DNA from: Epilithonimonas hungarica
Lineage (GTDB): Bacteria; Bacteroidota; Bacteroidia; Flavobacteriales; Weeksellaceae
Direction of reading: 5' to 3'
Assembly (NCBI RefSeq): GCF_900102265.1
Contig: NZ_FNBH01000001.1
Coordinates: 62,001-126,000 of the forward strand
DNA: 64,000 nucleotides
The notes under the pieces were generated by a model. That model worked only from the letters and a program-made list of their open reading frames with translations. It was not told the origin of the DNA and did no database searches. Positions 50,983-59,655 of this stretch are shown piece after piece (positions within the stretch are counted from its first letter, which is position 1; every line of letters begins with the position of its first letter). The translations under genes were made by a program, and so were the position numbers.

Positions 50983-52725
50983 ATGAAAAAAATTTACTCT
51001 GGATTTTTATTTTCTTTGCTTTTTCTGAATTCCATTAATGCTCAGGAAGTTCTTCCAAAAGGTTTGACGCAAGAGGAAAAGCTTCTTCTTCCAAATTATA
51101 AGTTTACAGAAACCAAAAGAACACCTGCTCCGACTTCTCCTGTAAGAACATCGGCTCAATGGGAAGAAGTTGAATATCTGGTTATTAGATGGACCACTCA
51201 ATACCAAAATATTCAAAGGCAGATTGTGCAGGCTGCCGTGAAAGAATGTAAAGTTCTGATTGCCACAACTTCCGAAAATACAGTTCGTACTTATTTGACC
51301 AATAATGGCGTTGACTTAACAAATGTCCAATTTCTGAATGCCAATACAAACAGTATCTGGATTCGGGATTATGCTGCGAATACAGTTTATTCTAATGATG
51401 TTGGAGAACGTGCATTAGTTGATTGGATTTATAATCGTCCGCGTCCTTTGGATAATACTTTGCCGACAAGTCACGCAGCGTATGTCGGCGTTCCGCTTTA
51501 TGTGACCGATACTTCTCCGAATGATTTAGTAAACACTGGCGGAAATTTTATGTCAGACGGAATGGGAAATGCTTTTGCATCGAAATTGATTCTTGATGAA
51601 AATAAAACCGGAAATTCTTACGGCGTAAGTGCAAAAACCGAAGAACAGGTCGATAAAATTCTCAAAGATTATATGGGAGTCTCCTCTTATCGCAAGATGA
51701 CTGTTTTGCCTTACGACGAAATTCACCACATTGATATGCATATGAAATTGTTGGATGAAGAAACAATTCTTGTCAGCCAATATCCGGAAGGCGTTGCAGA
51801 TGGACCTCAAATCAAACAGAATATCGATTATATCAAAAATACATTCAAAACACCTTTTGGAAATGATTATGACATCAAATGGATCCCGGTTCCGGCAAGT
51901 ACAACAGGAGCTTATCCAAATACGGGAGGTGCATACAGAACTTACACCAATGCGGTAATCATCAACAAAACTATTTTGGTTCCAACGTATCGCCCGGAAG
52001 TGGATGAACCTGCGCTTGCCATCTATAGACAATTGATGCCTGGTTACAAAGTTGTGGGAATAGATGTTGATAATTCCGGAGAGGATTTGATAAGTTTAAG
52101 TGGTGCCATTCATTGTATTACACATACGATTGGTGTGGCTGACCCGCTTTGGATCACTCATTCTAAAATTAAAAATGTCAATAGTTCAACTGTTCCAGTG
52201 GAAGCTCAGATCAAACATAACTCAGGAATTGCCCAGGCGAAAGTTTTTTGGAGAGAATCCGGTGACATCGGTTTTCAGGAAACTAGCATGACCAATTCTG
52301 TGGAAAGTAAATGGACGGCCAATCTCTCTCTTCCTTCAACATCGAAGAAAATCGAATATTACATCTGGGCTCAGGCGAATTCCGGAAAATCGATAACGAG
52401 ACCGATTGTTGCGCCGGATGGTTATTGGACATTTGATGTCGCTCAGCTTTCTGTAGAAGATTTGAACAGTAAAAATATCGAAGGTCCTTTCCCAAATCCC
52501 GCCAATAATAAAGTTTCATTCAATTTAAAAAATGTCTCCGGAGATATCCATGTTTCTATTCATAACATCATTGGGCAAAAACTTTCTGAACAAAAAATAA
52601 ATAACAATGATGGAACTATTTCCCTTGACCTGAATCCAAAATGGAGTGGCGTTCTTTTGATAACTTTGGAAGGAAAATTTGGAAAAGTGACAAAGAAATT
52701 GATCAAGAGATCAGATTTGAATTAG
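50983..52725 (+). CDS. Secreted agmatine-deiminase-fold protein, peptidylarginine deiminase-like, T9SS cargo
   Basis: 580 residues with a signal peptide (about 1-20, INAQ). A guanidino-group-modifying (pentein) domain covers about 50-400. The expected catalytic residues are Asp129 (IWIRDY), His249 and Asp251 (HHIDMH), Asn323 (YTNAVI) and Cys378 (AIHCITH). Arg152 and Arg154 (YNRPRP) correspond to the pair I recall as binding the C-terminal carboxylate in Porphyromonas PPAD. An Ig-like domain (about 400-480) and a T9SS type A sorting domain (about 492-580; FPNPANNKVSF, IIGQKLSE) follow. It is therefore probably secreted and may deiminate C-terminal arginine of peptides or a free guanidino compound. 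An agmatine deiminase role would not need export. Monocistronic. Confidence 0.85.
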   Translation: MKKIYSGFLFSLLFLNSINAQEVLPKGLTQEEKLLLPNYKFTETKRTPAPTSPVRTSAQWEEVEYLVIRWTTQYQNIQRQIVQAAVKECKVLIATTSENTVRTYLTNNGVDLTNVQFLNANTNSIWIRDYAANTVYSNDVGERALVDWIYNRPRPLDNTLPTSHAAYVGVPLYVTDTSPNDLVNTGGNFMSDGMGNAFASKLILDENKTGNSYGVSAKTEEQVDKILKDYMGVSSYRKMTVLPYDEIHHIDMHMKLLDEETILVSQYPEGVADGPQIKQNIDYIKNTFKTPFGNDYDIKWIPVPASTTGAYPNTGGAYRTYTNAVIINKTILVPTYRPEVDEPALAIYRQLMPGYKVVGIDVDNSGEDLISLSGAIHCITHTIGVADPLWITHSKIKNVNSSTVPVEAQIKHNSGIAQAKVFWRESGDIGFQETSMTNSVESKWTANLSLPSTSKKIEYYIWAQANSGKSITRPIVAPDGYWTFDVAQLSVEDLNSKNIEGPFPNPANNKVSFNLKNVSGDIHVSIHNIIGQKLSEQKINNNDGTISLDLNPKWSGVLLITLEGKFGKVTKKLIKRSDLN

Positions 52726-52734
52726 AAAAACAAT

Positions 52735-52750
52735 TAATTTAGAATAATTT
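52735..52750 (+). promoter_or_regulatory. Shared 16-base sequence upstream of DoxX
   Basis: TTAATTTAGAATAATT is identical to a stretch in the promoter of the iron operon (starting at 7845). It lies just after the deiminase stop and 17 bases before the DoxX start. Its role is unknown. Confidence 0.3.
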
Positions 52751-52767
52751 TTAAAAACTTCACAATT

Positions 52768-53145
52768 ATGAAATACGTTAAATTTATCCTTTGTCTGCTT
52801 TTCGGATTGATGTTTATCAATGCCGGATTGGACAAGTTCCTGCATTATATGCCAATGCCGGAAATGAAACCTGAGCAAATGAAATTGTTCGCTGCTTTTG
52901 GTGAAATCGTTTGGCTGATGCCTTTAATCGGTGCTGTTGAGTTGATTGGAGGTCTTTTATTCATCATTCCAAAAACAAGAGCGCTGGGAGCTATTGTTAT
53001 TCTTCCGGTCATGGTTGGAATTGTTCTTCACAACTTTACTTTGTTCCCAACAAACGAGGGTAGAATCATCGCTGTGATTCTTTTATTGATCAATCTTTGG
53101 GTATTGATTGACAATCGAGAAAAATACAAAGCTTTGTTAAGCTAA
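52768..53145 (+). CDS. DoxX-family membrane protein
   Basis: 125 residues with four membrane helices. The opening LLFGLMFINAGLDKF and the ELIGGLLFIIPKTRALGA segment are typical of DoxX. Family members are small inner-membrane proteins, sometimes tied to quinone or thiol redox reactions; no specific role can be given. It follows the deiminase gene by 42 bases and ends at a strong terminator. Partial co-transcription with the deiminase is possible. Confidence 0.85.
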   Translation: MKYVKFILCLLFGLMFINAGLDKFLHYMPMPEMKPEQMKLFAAFGEIVWLMPLIGAVELIGGLLFIIPKTRALGAIVILPVMVGIVLHNFTLFPTNEGRIIAVILLLINLWVLIDNREKYKALLS

Positions 53146-53149
53146 AAAT

Positions 53150-53176
53150 GAAAGGGAAGATCGATCTTCCCTTTTT
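53150..53176. terminator. Bidirectional terminator between DoxX and the hydrolase
   Basis: AAAGGGAAGAT and ATCTTCCCTTT form a perfect palindrome around CG (53151-53174), followed by a T-run. Confidence 0.85.
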
Positions 53177-53179
53177 TTA

Positions 53180-53974
53180 TTACAATTTTTCAATCGCTTT
53201 TACAATTTGGTTCGGGTCAACAACCATTGCCTGCAAATGTTCTCCGGAATATTCCAGGAATTGTTTTGGTTCTGGCGCATTATTATAAATCACTTGTCCT
53301 TGTTCAAAAGGAACTGTTGAGTCATCTTTGCTGTAAATGAATAATTTTGGAAGACCTGCTAATGATTTTACATCCTCTTTTGCAGAGTAAGGAGAAACAA
53401 TAGATTTTTCTATGAATTCTTTATATTCTGGTTTGAAATGAATGGCAATATCTGTAAAAGATGACATTCCGCCGTCCAAAATCAATCCTGAAATTTTTAC
53501 TTGATTATCTTTAGCCAAATGTGTAGCGATTTGAGAACCCAAAGATGCTCCATAAAGATAAATTTTAGTATTGTTGATGTCTTTCCTTGTCAATAGATAA
53601 TTGAACATTTTTTGACCATCTTCCGCCACATTCTGGTGTGTTGGTTTTCCTGTTGATTTTCCGTAACCTCTCACATCTACCATTACCACCAGGAATCCAT
53701 CTTCTACCAAAGGTTTTGTGATGTATTGGTAGGTAGAGATATTTCCGCCGGCGCCGTGAAAAAAGACAATTGTTTTCTTGATGGATTTTGATTCCGGCTT
53801 CAGAACGACTGCTGTGATGGTGTCATTTTCTACAGGCAGACTTACATTTTCGATGTTTTTGAATTCCAAAGGTTTCATTTCTCTTTTTGGCTGATAGAAT
53901 TTATCGTCCATTTGAGCTTTAGAAAAAAATGATAATAAAATTAAGAATAGAGAGAAGAATACTGATGTTTTCAT
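53180..53974 (-). CDS. Exported alpha/beta hydrolase
   Basis: 264 residues from ATG 53974 with a signal peptide (about 1-20, FFSKAQ). The fold is that of a serine hydrolase: FFHGAGGNISTY gives the oxyanion region, YGASLGSQIA the nucleophile elbow, YSKDDSTVPFEQG the catalytic Asp, and GEHLQAM the catalytic His. It is probably an esterase or peptidase-like enzyme in the periplasm or at the surface; substrate unknown. The frame could start at 54022, but a TACTTTTG element at 53998-54005 and the signal peptide favour 53974. Confidence 0.85.
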   Translation of the reverse strand: MKTSVFFSLFLILLSFFSKAQMDDKFYQPKREMKPLEFKNIENVSLPVENDTITAVVLKPESKSIKKTIVFFHGAGGNISTYQYITKPLVEDGFLVVMVDVRGYGKSTGKPTHQNVAEDGQKMFNYLLTRKDINNTKIYLYGASLGSQIATHLAKDNQVKISGLILDGGMSSFTDIAIHFKPEYKEFIEKSIVSPYSAKEDVKSLAGLPKLFIYSKDDSTVPFEQGQVIYNNAPEPKQFLEYSGEHLQAMVVDPNQIVKAIEKL

Positions 53975-53997
53975 TGTTTTAAATTTATTTGATGGTT

Positions 53998-54005
53998 CAA
54001 AAGTA
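53998..54005 (-). promoter_or_regulatory. -7 element of the hydrolase gene
   Basis: The minus strand reads TACTTTTG, an exact TAnnTTTG match, 23 bases before ATG 53974. Confidence 0.5.
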
Positions 54006-54085
54006 GAGCGCATGAACATCAAAAAGAAAATTATCCGACCGAACTGGTGAAAAATCCGACTGAACTGTAGAATTCCCGGATAAAC

Positions 54086-54115
54086 AAAAAGAGACTTAAT
54101 AATAAGTCTCTTTAT
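54086..54115 (-). terminator. Terminator of the LUD-cdsA-psd operon
   Basis: AAAGAGACTTA (54088-54098) and TAAGTCTCTTT (54103-54113) form a perfect 11-bp stem around ATAA. On the minus strand it is followed by TTTTGTTT. Confidence 0.85.
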
Positions 54116-54135
54116 AATTTATAAAATTTGAATTT

Positions 54136-54789
54136 TTAATCTCTGAGTCTGGCAATGACATCCAAGCCGCCTTTTGTCTTATCTCCGATTTTGCAAAGGA
54201 TTTCCGTATCAAGCGGCAAGAAAACGTCCATTCTTGATCCGAACTTGATGAATCCAAACTCGTGGCCTGCTTTTGCATTATCCTCGATATTACAATAGAA
54301 AACAATTCTTCTTGCTACATAGCCAGCAATCTGGCGGAAAACCACCTGATGATTGGTCAAGCTGTTTACTGCAACTGTTGTTCTCTCGTTTTCGGTAGAA
54401 GATTTCTCGTGCCAGGCAACCAGATATTTTCCCGGATGGTATTTTTTATAGATTACCTCTCCGCTTACCGGATAACGGCATATGTGAACGTTCAAAGGAG
54501 ACATAAAAATAGAAACCTGAATACAATTCGCCTTTAAAACCTCATCTTCGAAGACTTCTTTTATCATTACCACTTTTCCGTCAACAGGTGCGATCACATT
54601 TTCTGTATGGTCAAGGATCGCCCTTGTCGGAACCCGGAAAAACCAGAAGATCAATCCCAACATTACCAATAATGGAATTAGAATGATCAATGACCATAAT
54701 TGCAAATAATAAATGGATATGGTTCCGATAAATGCAATGAACAAGATTGCTACGATCAGTGTTCCTTTCGATTCTTTATGTAGTTTCAT
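54136..54789 (-). CDS. psd: Phosphatidylserine decarboxylase-family protein
   Basis: 217 residues of the short Psd type. Two N-terminal membrane helices (about 10-50) are followed by APVDGKV, FMSPLNVH and the self-cleavage site FGSRMDVF, where Ser185 would become the pyruvoyl group. The enzyme makes phosphatidylethanolamine from phosphatidylserine at the inner membrane. It follows cdsA, which makes CDP-diacylglycerol, with a spacer built of a 14-base tandem repeat. Confidence 0.93.
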   Translation of the reverse strand: MKLHKESKGTLIVAILFIAFIGTISIYYLQLWSLIILIPLLVMLGLIFWFFRVPTRAILDHTENVIAPVDGKVVMIKEVFEDEVLKANCIQVSIFMSPLNVHICRYPVSGEVIYKKYHPGKYLVAWHEKSSTENERTTVAVNSLTNHQVVFRQIAGYVARRIVFYCNIEDNAKAGHEFGFIKFGSRMDVFLPLDTEILCKIGDKTKGGLDVIARLRD

Positions 54790-54795
54790 AAGTCG

Positions 54796-54834
54796 TTTCT
54801 AAAATAGTTTTTCTAAAATAGTTTTTCTAAAATA
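54796..54834. repeat. 14-base tandem repeat across the cdsA stop and cdsA-psd spacer
   Basis: The unit TTTCTAAAATAGTT occurs at 54796-54809, 54810-54823 and (partial) 54824-54834. It covers the last codons and TAG of cdsA (minus strand) and most of the spacer to psd. As the unit is not a multiple of three and the stop lies in the upstream copy, copy-number change would alter the cdsA-psd distance without changing CdsA much. Confidence 0.8.
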
Positions 54835-55688
54835 AAATATAGGTAAATAACTGGCGCACAAATGATAAAGCTATCCAATCTGTCCAAAATTCCGCCGTGG
54901 CCAGGAATGATATTCCCGCTGTCCTTCACTGCAAAACTACGCTTTAACTGACTTTCTACCAAATCGCCCAAAGGTGCAAAAATGGAAGTAAGTAACCCGA
55001 CGATCATCCAGTTTCCTCTTAGTTCGGGAAAATATTTCTCTACGAAAAAACCTAAAATCAATGTCAAAATAACACCACCAGCAAATCCTTCCCAAGTTTT
55101 TTTAGGAGAGATCTTTGGTGCCATCTTATGTTTCCCGAAGAACTTACCCGTAAGATATGCGAAAGTATCGCTGCCCCAGATCAAAACAAAAAGCATAAAT
55201 ACTTCTAATGTAAATGGTTTATCCGGATGAAGTGTACTGAATTTTGGCAAGCCTAAAGCGAATCCAAAGGGTAATGCCAGATAAATGACCGTGAAGATCA
55301 GTTTGCCATTTTCGAAATAAAGTTCTCTGGAATATTTGAAAAGTGTAATGACTGCGATGGGGATCAATGCAAATGACAATATCTCACTGAAATTAACATC
55401 GAAGAAAAAACCGTGATAAAAGAATCGCTTACTGAATCGATAATAGATAATTGCTGCTATTGGAAAAACCAGCCATTTGTAGATGCTGTTATCAAATTTC
55501 ATGATCTTGATACACTCATAAAGTCCTACAACAAGGAAGAATGTTATCAATCCATAAAAAAGGTATTGCTGTTTTAAATCTGGAATAATATTTCCGAACA
55601 AATATTCACCAAACGGTGTTGTACATATTGCTATTACGAAAACATAAATTAGTCCCGAAATGGTCCGTTGAATTAAATTTTTATCCAA
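54813..55688 (-). CDS. cdsA: Phosphatidate cytidylyltransferase
   Basis: 291 residues with about eight membrane segments. It makes CDP-diacylglycerol, the precursor of phospholipids. The signature is visible near the C-terminus as APLGDLVESQLKRSFAVKD, with the preceding SDTFAYLTGKFFGKHK and SPKKTWEG motifs. It is the middle gene of a LUD-cdsA-psd operon, 9 bases after LUD. Confidence 0.96.
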   Translation of the reverse strand: MDKNLIQRTISGLIYVFVIAICTTPFGEYLFGNIIPDLKQQYLFYGLITFFLVVGLYECIKIMKFDNSIYKWLVFPIAAIIYYRFSKRFFYHGFFFDVNFSEILSFALIPIAVITLFKYSRELYFENGKLIFTVIYLALPFGFALGLPKFSTLHPDKPFTLEVFMLFVLIWGSDTFAYLTGKFFGKHKMAPKISPKKTWEGFAGGVILTLILGFFVEKYFPELRGNWMIVGLLTSIFAPLGDLVESQLKRSFAVKDSGNIIPGHGGILDRLDSFIICAPVIYLYFILEKLF

Positions 55689-55697
55689 AACTGAAGT

Positions 55698-56276
55698 TTA
55701 ATCTTCCAACAAAAGTAAGAAAAGTTTGGTATTATCCTTATTAGGAGTGTCCAATTTGGATTGGCTTCCGCTGATAGAAGTTAGATTCTTAAGATTTCCT
55801 GCACGTTTCACCTTCATCATTGCCTCGTTCAAATTATGTGTGATCTGAGATACGTTTGCCATGATGATGATCTTGCTTGGCAATCTAGAAGAGTGATAAT
55901 GTAAAATATTATTGTGTGAGAGCATGATCCTGCCATCAAAAGCGATCAGGTATTCACAAGTGATGAAAGCGGCATCATTATCCTCTGTCAATTCTGGGGA
56001 ATATGGTGTTTTGGTGACATCCAAAAAATTCTTCAAGTCCTGATCCCAACAGAACACATTGCTAATTTGCTCTATTTTGATGATTTGATTCAGGGTTTGT
56101 AAAGCTTCGGATTCGTCGGCGCAGTAATTAAAGAACCCTCCGGAATGCGTAAAAAGTTGCGCAAATTTATAGTCCAAATCGGCATCACGAAGTTGGTCGG
56201 CTAGTTTTGTCACATCCGGTTCCTCCTCTTCGGGCTGATTCATTATCTTGTTAACGAGTTTTTTGAACAGACTCAA
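55698..56276 (-). CDS. LUD (LutC/YkgG) domain protein with TTG start
   Basis: 192 residues. The body carries the LUD-type pattern, with AFITCEYLIAFDGRIML and the closing NPTSITGS-like ISGSQSKLD, then the KLFLLLLED ending. LUD proteins occur in lactate utilisation and other redox systems, and the function here is unknown. The reading frame opens at TTG 56276 with the amphipathic SLFKKLVNKI; the first ATG (56243) would remove it. A TACATTTG -7 element at 56305-56312 (minus) makes either possible; I prefer the TTG. It heads the operon with cdsA and psd. Confidence 0.75.
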   Translation of the reverse strand: MSLFKKLVNKIMNQPEEEEPDVTKLADQLRDADLDYKFAQLFTHSGGFFNYCADESEALQTLNQIIKIEQISNVFCWDQDLKNFLDVTKTPYSPELTEDNDAAFITCEYLIAFDGRIMLSHNNILHYHSSRLPSKIIIMANVSQITHNLNEAMMKVKRAGNLKNLTSISGSQSKLDTPNKDNTKLFLLLLED

Positions 56277-56304
56277 TTTTTCTGCAATTTTTTATTAATT
56301 ATTA

Positions 56305-56312
56305 CAAATGTA
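56305..56312 (-). promoter_or_regulatory. -7 element of the LUD-cdsA-psd operon
   Basis: The minus strand reads TACATTTG, an exact TAnnTTTG match, 28 bases before TTG 56276. No clear -33 element was found. Confidence 0.5.
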
Positions 56313-56354
56313 AAGAATTATTATAATACTCTAAAAACCAAAACTTTGTTTTAT

Positions 56355-56383
56355 AAAAAAAATCCTAATTTAATTAGGATTTT
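56355..56383 (-). terminator. Terminator of ftsH
   Basis: AATCCTAAT (56361-56369) pairs with ATTAGGATT (56373-56381). On the minus strand the stem is followed by a T-run. Confidence 0.8.
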
Positions 56384-56410
56384 CTTATTTGTAAATAATT
56401 TTATAATATC

Positions 56411-58372
56411 TTAACTTTCTGTATTTAAGACGTTTCCTGCATCCGCTGGATTATCAATACTTGACAAAGGTTTTTCCGTCAATTCTGGGTCCCAAGCTCT
56501 TTTTCCAAAGATTTCTTCTAGGTCTTCACGGAAAATCACCTCTTTTTCCAATAATTTCTGGGAAAGAGCATCCAGCTTATCTCTATTTTCTGTAAGAATT
56601 GTTATTGCTCTTTGATATTGAGTTTCTACCAATTTAGAGATCTCTTCGTCAATCAGCTTTGCAGTTTGTTCGGAATAAGGCTTCCCAAAGCTATATTCTG
56701 ATTGTCCAGAGCTGTCATAATAAGAGATATTACCCACTTTATCATTCAGTCCGTAGATCGTGACCATCGCCTGAGCTTGTTTTGTCACTCTTTCCAGATC
56801 AGATAAAGCCCCGGTTGATATGTTGCCAAAAGTTACCTGTTCAGCAGCTCTACCCCCTAATGTGGCACAAATCTCGTCCAGCATTTGTTCTGTGGTAGTC
56901 AATTGTCTTTCTTCTGGAAGATACCAAGCCGCACCAAGAGAACGTCCTCTAGGGACAATAGTTACTTTCAAAAGCGGGGCAGCGTGTTCCACCAACCAGG
57001 AAATAGTTGCATGACCAGCTTCGTGAAAAGCAACTCTTCTTTTTTCTGATGGTTTGATCGCTTTATTTTTCTTTTCAAGACCACCGATGATTCTGTCAAC
57101 TGCATCCAGAAAATCTTGTTTGTTCACAGATTCGTGAGAGTTTCTTGCAGCAATCAGCGCGGCTTCGTTACAAACATTTGCAATATCTGCCCCGCTGAAC
57201 CCAGGGGTTTGCTTTGCTAAGAATTCTCTATCAATAGAATTGTCTAATTTGATTTTCTTCAAATGAACATCGAAGATCTGTTGTCTCTCATGGAGCTCCG
57301 GAAGATCGACATAGATCGACCTGTCGAAACGACCAGCCCTCATCAAGGCCTTATCAAGAATATCAGCCCTGTTTGTCGCAGCCATTACAATAACATTGGT
57401 GTCTGTCCCGAAACCATCCATTTCTGTAAGTAGCTGATTAAGTGTATTCTCGCGTTCGTCATTTCCTCCTTGGAAACCGCCTTTTCCTCTTGCTCTACCA
57501 ATAGCATCGATCTCATCGATGAAAATAATGGCTGGAGATTTTGTTTTGGCCTGAGCGAAAAGATCTCTTACCCTGGATGCACCAACTCCAACGAACATTT
57601 CTACAAAATCTGAACCTGAAAGTGAGAAAAAAGGAACTTTGGCCTCACCTGCAACAGCTTTCGCTAACAAGGTTTTACCAGTTCCCGGAGGCCCTACCAA
57701 AAGAACACCTTTTGGGATTTTTCCACCCAGCTTTGTGTATTTTTCAGAATTCTTCAGGAAATCTACAACTTCCTGAACCTCTTCTTTTGCTCCTTCCAAT
57801 CCAGCTACATCTTTGAAAGTAACCTGGATCTTATCTTTATCATCGAATAATTTTGCCCTGGATTTTCCAATGCTGAAAATCTGCCCGCCAGGACCGCCAG
57901 CACCTCCGCCCATCTTTCTGAAAATAAAGAAATAAAGCAATGCGAAAAGACCTCCCCAAAGTGCCAATGTAAATAACAACTCCGAGAAACCGCTTTGACT
58001 TTTGCCAAATTCCATTCTTGCCTGGGTAGGAAGCTTGGAATTAATATTCTCAAATCTTTCCTGAAAATATCTAAGGTCTCCGTAGGTCAATACAAAATCT
58101 GGGCTCGGCTTGATATTGATCACAGAAAGAGGATCACTTTTTTTATCATCTTTCTTCAACTCTGCCTTTGCAGTTTTTGTAAGATAAACATCAGCTTTGA
58201 AGTTGTCTCTATAGACCATTACTTCACCCACTTTACCTTTTTCTACAAGTGTATAAAATTCTTTTTCATCAATGTTTTTTACCATAGAATCTCCCAGCAG
58301 GCCTGGAAGAAATATGAGTAAAATAAGTCCCAACAAAACGGGTATGAACCAGTTGAATCCTTTGTTATTCAT
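56411..58372 (-). CDS. ftsH: ATP-dependent zinc metalloprotease FtsH
   Basis: 653 residues. Two membrane segments (about 7-25 and 128-150) flank a periplasmic region. The AAA+ domain has GPPGTGKT (Walker A, near residue 227), [10 protein letters not shown] (Walker B) and the second region of homology MRAGRFDR. The zinc site is FHEAGHA near residue 450. FtsH degrades membrane and regulatory proteins. It follows rsfS by 42 bases and is probably in the same unit. Confidence 0.98.
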   Translation of the reverse strand: MNNKGFNWFIPVLLGLILLIFLPGLLGDSMVKNIDEKEFYTLVEKGKVGEVMVYRDNFKADVYLTKTAKAELKKDDKKSDPLSVINIKPSPDFVLTYGDLRYFQERFENINSKLPTQARMEFGKSQSGFSELLFTLALWGGLFALLYFFIFRKMGGGAGGPGGQIFSIGKSRAKLFDDKDKIQVTFKDVAGLEGAKEEVQEVVDFLKNSEKYTKLGGKIPKGVLLVGPPGTGKTLLAKAVAGEAKVPFFSLSGSDFVEMFVGVGASRVRDLFAQAKTKSPAIIFIDEIDAIGRARGKGGFQGGNDERENTLNQLLTEMDGFGTDTNVIVMAATNRADILDKALMRAGRFDRSIYVDLPELHERQQIFDVHLKKIKLDNSIDREFLAKQTPGFSGADIANVCNEAALIAARNSHESVNKQDFLDAVDRIIGGLEKKNKAIKPSEKRRVAFHEAGHATISWLVEHAAPLLKVTIVPRGRSLGAAWYLPEERQLTTTEQMLDEICATLGGRAAEQVTFGNISTGALSDLERVTKQAQAMVTIYGLNDKVGNISYYDSSGQSEYSFGKPYSEQTAKLIDEEISKLVETQYQRAITILTENRDKLDALSQKLLEKEVIFREDLEEIFGKRAWDPELTEKPLSSIDNPADAGNVLNTES

Positions 58373-58414
58373 TCTTGTTTTTTAATTAATTGATAATGCC
58401 AAAAAATATATTTT

Positions 58415-58777
58415 TTAGCTTTCTATTTTTGTGATCTTTGCATCTCCCCAAAGTTCCTCGATGTCATAATACTCACGGATCTCTTTTTGGAAAATATGGA
58501 CCACCACAGAAACATAATCTACCAAAACCCACATAGAGTTCTCTGTGCCCTCTACATGCCAAGGTCTTTCCTGTAAATCGTTTCTAACTTTTTTTTCTAT
58601 GTTGCCGGATATTGCAGAAACCTGTGTGTTAGAATTTCCACTGCAGATAATAAATGTTTCTGCCGCCGCATTTTCTATGTTTGATAAATCGAAGACCAAA
58701 ACGTCCTCACCTTTTGTATCTTGAATTGCTTCTACGATCTTGTCGACCAATAATTGTTTTTCTGTAATTTTACCCAT
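58415..58777 (-). CDS. rsfS: Ribosome silencing factor RsfS
   Basis: 120 residues matching the RsfS/Iojap family: VFDLSNIENAAAETFIICSGNSNTQV, WHVEGTENSMWVLVDY and VVVHIFQKEIREYYDIEELWGDA, each conserved. It binds ribosomal protein uL14 and blocks subunit joining when nutrients are short. It is upstream of ftsH. Confidence 0.96.
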   Translation of the reverse strand: MGKITEKQLLVDKIVEAIQDTKGEDVLVFDLSNIENAAAETFIICSGNSNTQVSAISGNIEKKVRNDLQERPWHVEGTENSMWVLVDYVSVVVHIFQKEIREYYDIEELWGDAKITKIES

Positions 58778-58797
58778 TCAAAAAATTGTCTAATTTG

Positions 58798-58805
58798 CAA
58801 ATTTA
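58798..58805 (-). promoter_or_regulatory. -7 element of rsfS-ftsH
   Basis: The minus strand reads TAAATTTG followed by CA, 20 bases before ATG 58777. Confidence 0.45.
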
Positions 58806-58865
58806 TTGATTTTAATCTATTTATCTTTTGTTTTCTTACCTAATAATCTCTTAAAGTTTTCACAA

Positions 58866-59576
58866 ATGAGTCACCTTATACATCTAAAAGAATGCTTTTC
58901 CACCAATGACGAAATTTCAAGTCTTTTATATGATGACGAATCAACTGCTGTTTTTACCTTTAATCAAATCAAAGGTCGTGGACAATATGGAAATATTTGG
59001 AAAGTAATGCCAAATGAAAACCTTGCATATTCACTTGCCATCAAAACATCTAAAGTCAATATCTCTGATATTTCTCTCAATTATTATACCGCTATCATCG
59101 TCAGGGATTTTCTTGACAATCTGACAAAAGAGACCACTAAGATCAAATGGCCCAACGATATTATTCTCAATGGAAAAAAAGTTTGTGGAATCCTCATCGA
59201 AAAAAAGAAAATTAATAATGATGAGTTTTACATCATCGGGATTGGTATTAATGTTCTCCAAACAGACTTCACAAATCTTCCGAAAGCGGGTTCGATCTAC
59301 TCTGTGACGGGAATTAATATTAATTTACTGAAGTTTGTTGAAAAGTTTCATCAAAATATTATTGCGAGATTGAACCAAGTTTTGCCAGAAGAAAGTATTT
59401 TGACCGAATATAATTCTAATCTCTTTAGAAAAGAAGAGATCACTGTTTTTCAAAAAAATGAACTGCGCCAACATGGCATAATTAAAAATGCTGACAAAAG
59501 TGGCTTTCTCTGGATCGATCTGGAGGATGAAGGTTTACAAAAGTTCTTTCACAAAGAGATCGAGATATTGTATTGA
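58866..59576 (+). CDS. birA: Biotin--[acetyl-CoA-carboxylase] ligase (BirA-like, no regulatory domain)
   Basis: 236 residues. It attaches biotin to carrier proteins such as acetyl-CoA carboxylase BCCP. KGRGQYGNIWKV is the biotinyl-AMP-binding loop (GRGxxGxxW), and KWPNDIILNGKKVCGILIE is the catalytic lysine segment. There is no N-terminal winged helix, so it is a monofunctional ligase and not a repressor. The longer frame starts at a TTG (58806) but the family start is MSHLIHLKEC at ATG 58866. Confidence 0.93.
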   Translation: MSHLIHLKECFSTNDEISSLLYDDESTAVFTFNQIKGRGQYGNIWKVMPNENLAYSLAIKTSKVNISDISLNYYTAIIVRDFLDNLTKETTKIKWPNDIILNGKKVCGILIEKKKINNDEFYIIGIGINVLQTDFTNLPKAGSIYSVTGININLLKFVEKFHQNIIARLNQVLPEESILTEYNSNLFRKEEITVFQKNELRQHGIIKNADKSGFLWIDLEDEGLQKFFHKEIEILY

Positions 59577-59655
59577 GGTGTTCTGATAATGGAATATTTT
59601 GAAAATCAGATTTATAACTCGAGTTTGATTTGAAAGAAAATGCCTGATTGAAACG

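Noticed and set aside
50983-52725. Ordinary cytosolic agmatine deiminase
   Set aside because: A signal peptide, an Ig-like region and a T9SS sorting domain are present, so the protein is exported.
58806-58865. 20-residue extension of BirA from a TTG
   Set aside because: The hydrophobic extension has no counterpart in the family, and ATG 58866 gives a standard start.
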